Source of the DNA: Bacteroidaceae bacterium
Lineage (GTDB): Bacteria; Bacteroidota; Bacteroidia; Bacteroidales; Bacteroidaceae
Assembly (NCBI GenBank): GCA_024398635.1
Contig: JAKSIV010000010.1
Location: 1-64,000, forward strand
Direction: 5' to 3'
Length of the DNA stretch: 64,000 bases
Every line of letters begins with the position of its first letter. Within the stretch, counting starts at the first letter, position 1. Shown piece after piece: positions 52,446 through 61,510 of the stretch. Both the position numbers and the translations under genes were made by a program. The notes under the pieces were generated by a model. The model was given only the letters and a program-made list of their open reading frames with translations, did no database searches and was not told the origin of the DNA.

Positions 52446-52790
52446 ATGCCGAGATCAGTAAATCACGTTGCTTCAAGAGCAAAGAGAAAGAAAATTTTAG
52501 GTCTTACCAGAGGTTACTTTGGTGCAAGAAAGAACGTCTGGACCGTTGCCAAGAATACTTGGGAGAAAGGTCTGACTTATGCATTCCGTGACCGTAAGAA
52601 TAAGAAGAGAGAGTTCCGTGCACTGTGGATCCAGCGTATCAACGCTGCTGCCCGTCTTGAGGGTATGAACTATTCACAGCTCATGGGTGCCATCCATAAG
52701 GCAGGTATCGAGATCAACCGCAAGGTACTCGCTGACCTGGCTATGAACAACCCCGAAGCTTTCAAGGCTATCGTCAAGAAGGTTAAATAA
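52446..52790 (+). CDS. rplT: 50S ribosomal protein L20
   Basis: The 114 residues [60 protein letters not shown] identify L20. In many bacteria L20 represses its own operon. It is followed by a strong terminator. Confidence 0.97.
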   Translation: MPRSVNHVASRAKRKKILGLTRGYFGARKNVWTVAKNTWEKGLTYAFRDRKNKKREFRALWIQRINAAARLEGMNYSQLMGAIHKAGIEINRKVLADLAMNNPEAFKAIVKKVK

Positions 52791-52808
52791 GCCGGGAAAC
52801 ATAAGTTA

Positions 52809-52841
52809 AAAAGCGGGTGGAAGTTGCTTCCACCCGCTTTT
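52809..52841 (+). terminator. Terminator of the infC-rpmI-rplT operon
   Basis: AAAAGCGGGTGGAAG and CTTCCACCCGCTTTT form a perfect 15-bp stem around TTG, followed by TATTATTA. The loop TTG (52824-52826) doubles as the -33 element of the downstream RNA promoter. Confidence 0.9.
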
Positions 52842-52854
52842 ATTATTACTTTTG
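52824..52854 (+). promoter_or_regulatory. Promoter of the 6S-like RNA
   Basis: TTG (52824-52826) in the terminator loop, a 20-nt spacer and TACTTTTG (52847-52854) predict a start near 52860, exactly where the closing stem of the RNA begins. Confidence 0.65.
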
Positions 52855-52859
52855 CTTAA

Positions 52860-53038
52860 CCGCATCGGGTTAGATCGGGAGACTCATCAATAAAATGGTA
52901 GAACCGGGATTGCTTCGGTTTCCAATGGCGGGCCACGCCCCTCACGGGGTAACCTTCGGTCGGTGGATTACAAAGGGGACCGGGCGCTCAAAACTTATAT
53001 TTCCGGAGTTCTCATCACATCACCGGTGCGGTTTTTTT
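52860..53038 (+). ncRNA. ssrS: Probable 6S RNA (Bacteroidales-1 type)
   Basis: The 179-nt stretch has ends that pair: CCGCATCGGG at 52860-52869 with ACCGGTGCGG at 53022-53031, then a run of seven T (53032-53038). The inside can fold as a long interrupted rod (for example CCCCTCACGGGG, ACCTTCGGT). Its position directly after rplT, with its own promoter and terminator, matches the Bacteroidales-1 motif, later regarded as 6S RNA. 6S RNA sequesters RNA polymerase in stationary phase. Identity rests on position and structure. Confidence 0.7.
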
Positions 53039-53048
53039 ATAATGAAAT

Positions 53049-53073
53049 AGGCTGATCTTTTGTGGACCAGCCT
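53049..53073. terminator. Convergent terminator hairpin
   Basis: AGGCTG (53049-53054) and CAGCCT (53068-53073) flank a loop with TTTTG, followed by GTTTTG. It lies between the 6S-like RNA and the xylanase gene end and may serve the latter. Confidence 0.45.
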
Positions 53074-53096
53074 GTTTTGTCGTATGGTGTAAGAGA

Positions 53097-55751
53097 TTAC
53101 TTCTGAAGAACCTTCTTGCCGTTGATTATTACAATTCCGTTATAGTCATCACCGACAATCGCTCCACCCAGATTGTATTTGACACCCGGGGCAATTATGT
53201 CTTCATCCGTGATATATTTGATATCACTTGGAGGACCGGACCATCTGAATTCCAACTGGTCGATGTTGCATTTTGAACCGGTTATGGTCAGACGGATTAT
53301 CTGTTTGCCTGCATCCAGGCTCTCGCTGAAGTTGGTTGGAGGTAATATGTCATATGTGTTTAGATCCATATCCTCGGGTAATGTGATGACAGCTAACGGT
53401 ATCTCGACATTATCTTTCATCCAACTCAGTCTGAAGCTTGAACTGTCGGTCTCGAAACTTGCCGTTGGCCTGACATAGTACATTCCGGCCTTGTTGACAT
53501 TCACGGTATACTCAAGCCATTCGCCTTTTTCGGTGTAGCCTATTGCATGTCCTTGGCCGTTCTTTATAATGTCAACGCCTTCATTGTCGGAGCGGTATTT
53601 TACCTTGCCCTCATCTATGGAATCACTGTCGTGGAACGTAATGCCTTCACTGCAGCGGTCAAAGTTCTCTGCCTGGATGGTTCCCGGTATAGAGACACTG
53701 CTGTAAGCAGAACGGGCCTGATTGACCTTAAGTGAATATGAGGTAATCTGTGACTCATGCTTAATGGTGTCAACGGCAATGGCAGATATTGTGTTTGTCC
53801 CTGTGGTAGTAGGCTTGTAAATGAACTCAAATGGCCTTGATGTCAAGGTCTTGGCCAGCTTGTCGTTTATATAGACCTTGATGCTCTTTACTGCACCATC
53901 CCTTTCAGGATCAATAGTAGTGAAAGACAAGGTGGTGTTGTAGTCAACGGCTGTGGGATTCGGGTTTGCCGATATCTTCAGGTTCAGTGACTCGTCAATC
54001 TGGATATGCTCAAATGATATCTTGTCGACATTGCAATTGCTTCCCGTAATGGTAAGGCGGATGATATGTCTGCCTTCCTCCAACTCAATCAGTGTCTTTC
54101 CGGAAAGTGTCCTGTATGTACCCCAGTCATTGTTGCCAGTCTGCGGAACGCTGATGTTTCCGGTTATGTCAACAAGACCGTTGTCCGTATTGAGGGAGAG
54201 TTTGAAGCCTGAACCGGTTGTTCCCGAAGATGCGACGGCATTGTAATAGTAGTAACCTGTTTTCTTGATATCTACCGAGTATTCAAGCCATTCATCAGTG
54301 TTGGTGTATCCTATTGCCCTGCCGCCATTGCCGCTTACGATATCAACACCTTCGGATGTGCGGAAATTGGCATTGCCCTGGTTCTGGGAATCATTGTCAT
54401 GATATGTCACTCCATCTCCACCTTTATCATAATTCTCAGCCTGTATGGTGCCGGGGAGTGATATGGGCTCGCTTCCGTATGTCGAACGCGGATTGTATGC
54501 GGTAAAGCCGCCTTCGCGCTCATATGTCTTGCCGTCACTTGCATATGCAATAGCCTTCAAGGTGTATTTGCCGCTTGAGGCAGGTACATACTTTGCAATA
54601 TACGGAGCTTCGGTTAATATCGTGTCAAGCTTGTTGTTGACATAAAGCTTGATGCTGTCAATAGCCTTGTTCTTATCGACCATCTGAGCACGAACTGTTA
54701 TATCAAGGGTGTCGCCACGCGTGGGCTTTAACGGTGAGGGCTTGATATAAAGTGAAATCTGTTTCTTTCCGCCGGGGAACGGACTCTTTGCGTTCTTAGC
54801 CTTGTCAGATTTCATGTATGACTTGAGCCAGGTCATTGCCGGACGTTCTACACCGTCCTTGATTAAACCTGAGTGATCCACCCATGTGGCTCCGTAGATA
54901 TAGCCCCAAAGGGTAACGCCTGCGCAATAATCGGCCTCCCACATCAGGGGGAATATGTTCTCGTATTGAGTCTTCTGTTTATCGCCATTCTCGATGTTGA
55001 TATCCAACTCGGTGATGTACATAGGCATTTTGAGCGCATTCTGGATTTTGCTCATCGCATTGCTGAGGTCTGTCTTGCTGATTTGGTCCACATCATGTGA
55101 CTGGCAGCCGTAAGCATCAATCGGGGCACCCGCATCACGGAGTGCACGTACCAGGTCTATGTAGGCATCGGTGTCGTACTGGAAGGTGTTGAAATCATTG
55201 TATATCAGGATAGCGTCGGGCCAGCGCTCATATGCCAGCTCAAAAGCATTGATGAGCCAATCATAACCGGTTGTGCCTCCGCCACCCAGTGACTCTTTCA
55301 TGAGCGGGTTGCCCTGCTGGTGCATTCCTATGGCCTCGTTTACCACGTCAATCATAGGCAGTGTGGGGTAATGATCATGAACTTTATTGAACCAATTCAC
55401 TATGGCGTTGTAACGCTCCTTTACGGGCAGGCTACTGGTAAACCAGTTGGGATACTGTGATCCCCATACCAGAGCGTGGAACTTATAGGTGAAGTAATTG
55501 TTCTTGGCGTAATTGAATGCATTGTCTGCTCCGCTGAAGTTGAAATTGCCTCTGCTACCCTCTACGGAGCCCCATTTGGACTCGTTCTCAGGGGTTATCT
55601 GATTCCACAGACTTTTATATTCAATGCCTCCACCATTGACGCTTCCGTAAGTGGTGATATTACCCAGGAACTTGTTCGGGTTCTGTGATAGCTGTGCGTA
55701 TGACTGTGTTGTCAGGATTAATGAAAGCAGTATTATATAGATCCTTCTCAT
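53097..55751 (-). CDS. Secreted GH10 endo-xylanase with two CBM6 modules
   Basis: The 884 residues have a signal peptide (ends QSYAQ). The GH10 domain (about 25-315) has ITPENESKWG, acid/base Glu139 (DVVNEA) and nucleophile Glu248 (ITELD). It is followed by Ig-like, CBM6 (PGTIQAENYDKGGDGVTYHD...), Ig-like and second CBM6 (PGTIQAENFDRCSEGITFHD...) modules. The tail (YNLGGAIVGDDYNGIVIINGKKVLQK) resembles the C-terminal segments of exported Prevotella-type proteins. It cleaves beta-1,4-xylan. A TATATTTG box lies at the complement of 55788-55795. Confidence 0.92.
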   Translation of the reverse strand: MRRIYIILLSLILTTQSYAQLSQNPNKFLGNITTYGSVNGGGIEYKSLWNQITPENESKWGSVEGSRGNFNFSGADNAFNYAKNNYFTYKFHALVWGSQYPNWFTSSLPVKERYNAIVNWFNKVHDHYPTLPMIDVVNEAIGMHQQGNPLMKESLGGGGTTGYDWLINAFELAYERWPDAILIYNDFNTFQYDTDAYIDLVRALRDAGAPIDAYGCQSHDVDQISKTDLSNAMSKIQNALKMPMYITELDINIENGDKQKTQYENIFPLMWEADYCAGVTLWGYIYGATWVDHSGLIKDGVERPAMTWLKSYMKSDKAKNAKSPFPGGKKQISLYIKPSPLKPTRGDTLDITVRAQMVDKNKAIDSIKLYVNNKLDTILTEAPYIAKYVPASSGKYTLKAIAYASDGKTYEREGGFTAYNPRSTYGSEPISLPGTIQAENYDKGGDGVTYHDNDSQNQGNANFRTSEGVDIVSGNGGRAIGYTNTDEWLEYSVDIKKTGYYYYNAVASSGTTGSGFKLSLNTDNGLVDITGNISVPQTGNNDWGTYRTLSGKTLIELEEGRHIIRLTITGSNCNVDKISFEHIQIDESLNLKISANPNPTAVDYNTTLSFTTIDPERDGAVKSIKVYINDKLAKTLTSRPFEFIYKPTTTGTNTISAIAVDTIKHESQITSYSLKVNQARSAYSSVSIPGTIQAENFDRCSEGITFHDSDSIDEGKVKYRSDNEGVDIIKNGQGHAIGYTEKGEWLEYTVNVNKAGMYYVRPTASFETDSSSFRLSWMKDNVEIPLAVITLPEDMDLNTYDILPPTNFSESLDAGKQIIRLTITGSKCNIDQLEFRWSGPPSDIKYITDEDIIAPGVKYNLGGAIVGDDYNGIVIINGKKVLQK

Positions 55752-55812
55752 ATCAGAATAGTGTTAATAATTATACGTTTTATCCAACAAATATAAGCAT
55801 TTTTTGGTGGAC

Positions 55813-55848
55813 GGTGCCATTGGGGACGGTTCTTTTTGGCACCTTTTT
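55813..55848. repeat. GGTGCC/GGCACC palindrome with GGGACGGTTC loop
   Basis: GGTGCC (55813-55818), loop ATTGGGGACGGTTCTTTTT, GGCACC (55838-55843) and TTTTT. The mltG stop codon (TTA on +, 55847-55849) starts in the T-run. Related to the copy at 58574-58615. Confidence 0.75.
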
Positions 55849-56845
55849 AGTAGATGCCGGCTTTGTCAAGGGCGCGCTGATAGCGTGCGGCGTAAGCGTT
55901 GTGCTGGGAGAGGGAGGTGCTGAAATAGTGCGAACCGCTGAAATCCTCCTTGGCTGAGAAATAGAGATAGTTATGCTTTGTGTAGTTGAGCACCGCATTG
56001 ATTGCCTGGGTGCTTACAAAACGTATAGGTCCCGGAGGCAGTCCGGGATTCTTATATGTATTATAAGGTGAGTCATACTCCAGGTGTTTTTTGAGCACAC
56101 GTTTGGGCCTCTCGCCACCCATCGCAAAAATAACGGTCGGACAAGCCTGCAGCGGCAGTTTTTTCTTGAGACGGTTCATGTATACGCCGGCTATGATGGG
56201 GAACTCCTCAATCTTGGCTGTCTCTTCCTCAATGATGGAGGCCAGAATTATGACCTCATTTTCCGTAAGTCCTATCTCCTTGGCCTTGGCTTTGCGCTGG
56301 TCATTCCAGTAGCGGTTACGCTCCTTGACAAGACGTGACAGCAGGGCATCGGCCGATGTGTTCCAATATACCTCATAGGTGTTGGTGATTATCATGCAGA
56401 AGACATTGGTGGGGTTGTAGCCTAGTGAGTCCAGGAATTTTGGATTTGTCAGGCGGCTGGCTATTGCGGCCGAATCTATCATCACCTGGTTCGCTATTGC
56501 GCGGGACATCTGGCCGATGGTGCGGGTGCTGTTGATGGTCAGTTTGACCGGAGTCTGGTTGCCGCTCAGAAGCATATCGGATACCTGCTTGGGGGTGGCT
56601 CCGCTTTTGACCGTGTAGCATCCGGTGTGGATATGCTGATCATAGTCCCGGTGCTCAAGAAGGAAGTTCAGGGGCTTGGTATTGGCCTGCGGATCAGCCT
56701 CTGCAATAGACATAATGACGGTTTCGCGGGTATCGGAGGGATATATGAATATCCTGTAGTCGGGACATTCCGATACAGGTTTATTGAATGAGCAAGCTGT
56801 CAGGGAGAGCACTGCAGCGATAATCAATAATCCCTTTTTTGCCAT
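55847..56845 (-). CDS. mltG: Endolytic transglycosylase MltG (YceG-like)
   Basis: The 332 residues from ATG 56845 have a lipoprotein-like or membrane N-terminus (LSLTAC), a LysM-like region (CYTVKSGATPKQVSDMLLSG), and the catalytic motif VIILASIIEEETA with conserved Glu. The C-terminal NPGLPPGPI and YLYFSA signatures follow. It cuts nascent glycan strands to end peptidoglycan polymerisation. The upstream extension to 56887 is rejected. Confidence 0.92.
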   Translation of the reverse strand: MAKKGLLIIAAVLSLTACSFNKPVSECPDYRIFIYPSDTRETVIMSIAEADPQANTKPLNFLLEHRDYDQHIHTGCYTVKSGATPKQVSDMLLSGNQTPVKLTINSTRTIGQMSRAIANQVMIDSAAIASRLTNPKFLDSLGYNPTNVFCMIITNTYEVYWNTSADALLSRLVKERNRYWNDQRKAKAKEIGLTENEVIILASIIEEETAKIEEFPIIAGVYMNRLKKKLPLQACPTVIFAMGGERPKRVLKKHLEYDSPYNTYKNPGLPPGPIRFVSTQAINAVLNYTKHNYLYFSAKEDFSGSHYFSTSLSQHNAYAARYQRALDKAGIY

Positions 56846-56915
56846 ACGTCTTGGTGTGTTTCTGCAAAAATAGTATATCTTTGACAATCCGAATTCAAAT
56901 TACAGTTTTATATAA

Positions 56916-58481
56916 ATGAGAAAGTTATTTTTCCTGCTTACTCTGACAGCAGCTTTGTCAGTAAGCGCCAAAAATGAGGTAACGGTCAATGTTCACGCCG
57001 ACAAACCGGGTGCAACAATCAACAAGAACATCTACGGACAGTTCTCGGAGCATCTGGGTACCTGTATCTACGGTGGCCTGTGGGTAGGCCCCGAGTCATC
57101 AATTCCCAACACTAACGGTTTCCGTAATGACGTGCTTGAAGCCCTTAAGGAGCTTGAGGTTCCAGTAATGCGCTGGCCGGGCGGATGCTATGCCGATGAG
57201 TATCATTGGATGGACGGCATAGGTCCCAAGGAGAACCGTCCAGTTATGGTGAACAACAACTGGGGTGGCATTGTCGAGGATAACAGCTTTGGCACGCATG
57301 AGTTTCTGAATCTGTGCGAGCTTATAGGTTGTGAGCCTTATATCTCACTGAATGTAGGAAGTGGCTCTGTAGAGGAGGCTGCCAAGTGGATTGAGTATAT
57401 GAACGCTGCTGATGGTCCGATGGCCAAGCTGCGCAAGCAGAACGGTCGTGAGGAGCCCTGGCACGTCAAATATATAGGTATAGGTAATGAGGCATGGGGC
57501 TGCGGCGGTAACATGCTGCCCGAGTATTACTCAGACATTTTCCGTCGTTATCAGACCTACTGCCGTGACTTTAACGGCACACAGCTGTTCAAGATTGCCA
57601 GCGGTGCTACAGACTACGATTATGAGTGGACCGAGGTTCTGATGAAGAAGGTTGGCTCAATGATGAATGCTGTATCTCTGCATTACTATACCGTATCAGG
57701 TTGGGTAGGCGCCAAGAAGCCCGCTCTGGACTTTACCGATGAGGATTTCTACTGGTGTCTTGGCAAGTGCCTGGGTATTGAGCCCGTTATCCAGAAGCAC
57801 CTGGCTATCATGAGCAAGTATGATCCCGAGCACAAGACTCCGCTGCTGGTTGACGAGTGGGGTACATGGTGGGAGCCGGAGCCTGGCACACAGCTCTATC
57901 AGCAGAGTACCATGCGTGACGCTCTGGTAGCATCACTGTCACTCGATGTATTCCACAAGTACTGCGACCGTATCCAGATGACCAATATAGCTCAGGTGGC
58001 CAACGTGCTCCAGTCTATGATCCTGACCAAGGATGACAAGATGGTGCTCACCCCGACATATTGGATGTTTGACATGTACAAGCCTCACATGGACGCTACT
58101 TACATTCCCACCGATCTGGAGGGCGTTGAGGTAAAGCTTACTCCCAATGAGCGCTACGCTGCCAATCCTGATGAGACTGCAACCCGTCCTCTGCCGCTGT
58201 TCAGTTCAACAGCATCTAAGAAGGATGGCAAGCTGCATGTCTCAATGTCAAACGTTAAGCTTAACGAGGCTCAGAGCGTAGTCGTTAAGCTCGATGGCAT
58301 CAAGGCCAAGAAGGTATCAGGCAAAATCCTTACCAGCGACAAGGCCAGCAATTACAATACATTTGAGAATCCCGATAAGATCAAGTTGGCAGACTTTGAC
58401 GGTGCACGCATCGACAAGAAGACAGGTGATCTCATTCTTGAGATTCCCGCTGCAAGTATCGTAACTCTCGAAGTAGAGTGA
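56916..58481 (+). CDS. Secreted GH51 alpha-L-arabinofuranosidase
   Basis: The 521 residues have a signal peptide (ends VSAK) and a (beta/alpha)8 domain with VMRWPGGCYADEYHWMDGIGP, acid/base Glu192 in GIGNEAWGCGG and nucleophile Glu314 in LLVDEWGTWWE. A C-terminal beta-sandwich follows. It removes arabinose side chains from arabinoxylan or arabinan, complementing the GH10 xylanase. TATCTTTG at 56876-56883 is the likely -7 box. Its stop codon touches the tRNA-Gly gene on the other strand. Confidence 0.92.
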   Translation: MRKLFFLLTLTAALSVSAKNEVTVNVHADKPGATINKNIYGQFSEHLGTCIYGGLWVGPESSIPNTNGFRNDVLEALKELEVPVMRWPGGCYADEYHWMDGIGPKENRPVMVNNNWGGIVEDNSFGTHEFLNLCELIGCEPYISLNVGSGSVEEAAKWIEYMNAADGPMAKLRKQNGREEPWHVKYIGIGNEAWGCGGNMLPEYYSDIFRRYQTYCRDFNGTQLFKIASGATDYDYEWTEVLMKKVGSMMNAVSLHYYTVSGWVGAKKPALDFTDEDFYWCLGKCLGIEPVIQKHLAIMSKYDPEHKTPLLVDEWGTWWEPEPGTQLYQQSTMRDALVASLSLDVFHKYCDRIQMTNIAQVANVLQSMILTKDDKMVLTPTYWMFDMYKPHMDATYIPTDLEGVEVKLTPNERYAANPDETATRPLPLFSSTASKKDGKLHVSMSNVKLNEAQSVVVKLDGIKAKKVSGKILTSDKASNYNTFENPDKIKLADFDGARIDKKTGDLILEIPAASIVTLEVE

Positions 58482-58553
58482 GCGATAGACGGGGCACGAT
58501 CCCGCGACCTTCGGCTTGGGAAGCCAACGCTCTACCAACTGAGCTACTATCGC
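58481..58553 (-). tRNA. tRNA-Gly (anticodon CCC)
   Basis: The 73-nt tRNA on the - strand has acceptor GCGATAG with CTATCGC, D-arm AGCTCAGTTGGTAGAGC, anticodon stem TTGGC/GCCGA around TTCCCAA, and T-arm CGGGATCGTGCCCCG, with loop GATCGTGCC in place of the usual TTCGA-type core. CCA is not encoded. The discriminator base overlaps the last base of the GH51 stop codon. A - strand TATCTTTG box (58564-58571) precedes it. Confidence 0.88.
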
Positions 58554-58573
58554 AAATCGGATGCAAAGATAAG

Positions 58574-58615
58574 AAAAAAGGTGCTAAACGGAACCGTTCC
58601 CAATGGCACCTTTTT
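58574..58615. repeat. GGTGC palindrome with GGAACCGTTCC core
   Basis: AAAAAAGGTGC and GCACCTTTTT flank a loop holding GGAACCGTTCC, itself palindromic, and CCAAT. Same family as 55813-55848. It lies between the DUF4301 stop and the tRNA-Gly promoter, in terminator position for DUF4301. Confidence 0.75.
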
Positions 58616-58624
58616 ATTTTTTAC

Positions 58625-60151
58625 TCATGCAGGTTGGTGCTGTGGGCGGAGTAGGTCGTTAACGGTCTTGACGGGATTGAAGGTTGACAGGGGTACCTCG
58701 ACAAAGAGGGTATTCCAGTCACTCATGGCTCCGTTCCAGAGCCCCGGAAGCTCCAGAGCCTTAAGCTCGCGTCCGTTCTTGGATTTGCTGGAGATGAAAC
58801 CGGTTGATCTGTCAACGTAATCAGGCAGATTGAACTTGTCTCCCTTGTAGTCGCGTACTGCACATACCAGGTCCACAGGATTGAAGTGCGTACCCTTGGT
58901 GAACATCTCCTTCTTGCGGGCATCATTAAGGTCTATCTGTGAACTTTCAAGTATCTGAAGTGATACGGTGCCGTCGGCGTTGTATGCCAGGAACGGGCCG
59001 CCGCCGGGCTCACCTACGTTCTTGACCATACCGCATACGCGGACGGGGCGGTTGAGCTTGCCGTAAAGCCATGCTGCCAATTCCTTGTCGCTCAAACTAT
59101 TCAGATCCTTCCTGCGGCAGCACAGGGTGTCGGATACGAATTTTGATATCTTTTTAAGCTGGGCGGTTGTGTATTTGCCGCTTTCAAGAATGTGCAGATA
59201 GTCAAAGATATTGCTTTGGACAGTTACCAGTATTCCTGCAAGGAGTTTCTTGTAGGTTATTGTATCTGTCTTAAGGTGATCAGGTACCACGTTGTCAATA
59301 TTCTTGATAAAGACTATGTCGGTATCAAGTTCATTGAGGTTCTCTATGAGGGCGCCGTGACCTCCCGGGCGGAACAGTATTGAGCCATCGTCGTTACGGA
59401 ACGGGGTGCCGTCGTCGGCAGCAGCTACGGTGTCAGTGCTGGGTTTCTGCTCAGAGAATGATGTGTCATATGTGACACCATATCTCTTTGACATGTTTTT
59501 TGCACAGCTGTCAGCCAGTTTCCTGAAAAGTTCACGATGTTCGGGTGACACGGTGAAGTGAAGATGTATGGTCCCATCGGCCCCTGATGCATAAAGTGCG
59601 CCTTCGGCCATATGTTCCTCAAGCGGAGTACGGGCCGATGCATCATAACTGTGAAACTTTAGCAGACCTTTGGGGAGTGCTCCGTAATTGAGTCCTTTTG
59701 AACCGAGAAGATTTGAAACTACTGCCTTGTAATCAGATGCTGACAAGAGTTCTTCTATTGATTTGCCTTCATTGGATTTGCAGGCGGCATCCAGATCCTT
59801 GTAAAAAGCAAACTTGCGGATACCGTCAAAGAAAGCCTTCTCAAAAGTAGTGGTGGGTATGTTGTACGGTGCATCAAGAAATGCGAAAAGATCCTTGAAC
59901 ATACGGCTGGCTGCTCCTGAGGCCGGAACGAACTTTGTCACTTTATGACCGCTTGTACAGTAGGTGTCCCATGTCTTGATATATTTGCTGCACTGGCTTT
60001 TATCAACTGCCAGAATGCCGTTACCGATTGATGCGGCTGCATCCAATTCAAGGAAGGGGAATCCGTTCTTAATAAGTTCCAACTGTACTTTTACTTTGTC
60101 AGCGTTAGTTCCCTTCTTTTTAAACTGTTCCAGATCTTTCTCGTCAAACAT
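58625..60151 (-). CDS. DUF4301 family protein
   Basis: The 508 residues contain KFVPASGAASRMFKDLF near the N-terminus and FRPGGHGALIENLNELDTDIVFIKNIDNVVPDHLK in the middle. These resemble the nucleotide-binding loop and core of UTP-sugar pyrophosphorylases and match the DUF4301 family of Bacteroidota. The enzymatic role is not established; a sugar nucleotidyltransferase is my inference. It is monocistronic by position. Confidence 0.8.
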   Translation of the reverse strand: MFDEKDLEQFKKKGTNADKVKVQLELIKNGFPFLELDAAASIGNGILAVDKSQCSKYIKTWDTYCTSGHKVTKFVPASGAASRMFKDLFAFLDAPYNIPTTTFEKAFFDGIRKFAFYKDLDAACKSNEGKSIEELLSASDYKAVVSNLLGSKGLNYGALPKGLLKFHSYDASARTPLEEHMAEGALYASGADGTIHLHFTVSPEHRELFRKLADSCAKNMSKRYGVTYDTSFSEQKPSTDTVAAADDGTPFRNDDGSILFRPGGHGALIENLNELDTDIVFIKNIDNVVPDHLKTDTITYKKLLAGILVTVQSNIFDYLHILESGKYTTAQLKKISKFVSDTLCCRRKDLNSLSDKELAAWLYGKLNRPVRVCGMVKNVGEPGGGPFLAYNADGTVSLQILESSQIDLNDARKKEMFTKGTHFNPVDLVCAVRDYKGDKFNLPDYVDRSTGFISSKSKNGRELKALELPGLWNGAMSDWNTLFVEVPLSTFNPVKTVNDLLRPQHQPA

Positions 60152-60309
60152 ATAGCAAACGTTATAAACGTATATTCAAATCGTACGATAGTCCTTCTTT
60201 GTGAGTCCCAAAAATAGTGTTTTTTTTGGATTTGACAAAGAAAAGAGGATGATATTGGCGGATGATGAAATTATTTTCATAATTTAGCAGTCGATTAAAC
60301 GTAAACAAT

Positions 60310-60750
60310 ATGAGAAACTTAAAGTATTTTGCCCTGTTTCTGTTTGCCGCGGTCGCAATACCCGCGTGGGGTGAGAATGCAAACGAGGATGAAAAGTATC
60401 CTGAGATTACCTTTGATAAAGTTACTCATGATTTCGGCCTGTTTGACAGGGCTCATGGTGATAAGGTGTGCTATTTTGTATTTACAAATACGGGCGATAA
60501 GGAACTGCTTATCCTTTCGGCAGGTTCGACATGCGGTTGCACAGTTCCGGATTATCCCAAGACTCCGATTCTGCCTGGTATGAAGGATTCCATCAAGGTC
60601 TCATATGCCGGTTCAACCCGCAGGGTGGGTAAGATGAAAAAGACGATTGCCCTTACCACCAACTGTAAGATCAACTCCACATACCTTTATATACAGGGTG
60701 AGATGGTCGAGGAACTTGTGGCAGACAGAGTCAAACCGGAAGAAAAGTAA
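60310..60750 (+). CDS. Secreted DUF1573 protein
   Basis: The 146 residues have a signal peptide (ends PAWG) and the DUF1573 Ig-like fold: THDFGLFDRAHGDKVCYFVFTNTGDKELLILSAGSTCGCTVPDYPKTPILPG. The CGC motif is the family signature. Function unknown; common in Bacteroidota envelopes. Confidence 0.85.
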   Translation: MRNLKYFALFLFAAVAIPAWGENANEDEKYPEITFDKVTHDFGLFDRAHGDKVCYFVFTNTGDKELLILSAGSTCGCTVPDYPKTPILPGMKDSIKVSYAGSTRRVGKMKKTIALTTNCKINSTYLYIQGEMVEELVADRVKPEEK

Positions 60751-60752
60751 TC

Positions 60753-61439
60753 CTATTTAAGGCGTCTGATGTCGGTTACGGTAAGCGTGTCCGTGTCTGG
60801 CACCTTGAACTTTACCGAATAACCGTCAAAGTCGAAACCGTATTCGCGGTCCGGATCATCCTGATAACGGGGCCGCGGATCCTGAGCAAGAATCCCCCGG
60901 AGCGCATCTAGCGTTCCGGGTTTTGTTTTTGACTCCAGCTGTTTGGGAATGATGACGTTCAGTCTGTGCATGGAAACAGTTCCCGTAAAACCGGATGTAG
61001 CCTCTGTTATACAGTCTGTGTAGGGTATGTAGGGCTTTATGTCATATATGGGTGTTCCGTCCATCAGATCGGCTCCACTGACGTGAAGAACAGGGCCATT
61101 GGATGTGCTTAACTCAATTGAATCAAGTCTGACGCAGGATAGTCCGATTGGATTGGGGCGGAACGGTGAGCGGGTAGCGAAAACACCCAGCCGGGTATTG
61201 CCTCCCAGCCGCGGCGGACGTACTGTGGGTGACCACTCCTCACGTATTGCCTCCGAGAATTCCCAGATAAGCCAGATGTGGCTGAATCCCTCCAGACCTC
61301 TCAATGCATCGGCATTGCGATATTCAGGATTGAAGATGACGGTCCCTTTGAGCTCCGGCACGAGCCCGCTCTGACGCGGAACCCCGAACTTGGTGGGGAA
61401 TCCGGTATGTATCGTTGCAATAGGAACCATTTTATCCAT
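60753..61439 (-). CDS. trmO: tRNA t6A37 N6-methyltransferase TrmO (TsaA family)
   Basis: The 228 residues from ATG 61439 have IATIHTGFPTKFGVPRQSG, GLEGFSHIWLIWEF, the core GVFATRSPFRPNPIGLS and DLMDGTPIYDIKPYIPYTD, all TrmO landmarks, plus the usual C-terminal extension. It methylates t6A37 of tRNA-Thr. The start leaves out an in-frame stretch to 61517. It is divergent from the secreted protein gene at 61511. Confidence 0.92.
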   Translation of the reverse strand: MDKMVPIATIHTGFPTKFGVPRQSGLVPELKGTVIFNPEYRNADALRGLEGFSHIWLIWEFSEAIREEWSPTVRPPRLGGNTRLGVFATRSPFRPNPIGLSCVRLDSIELSTSNGPVLHVSGADLMDGTPIYDIKPYIPYTDCITEATSGFTGTVSMHRLNVIIPKQLESKTKPGTLDALRGILAQDPRPRYQDDPDREYGFDFDGYSVKFKVPDTDTLTVTDIRRLK

Positions 61440-61510
61440 CGTAACGGCGAAGGTACGGAAAAAGAAGTAAACTTCTTTTATATCCGCTCGGTTTGCACTA
61501 CATTTGTAAT

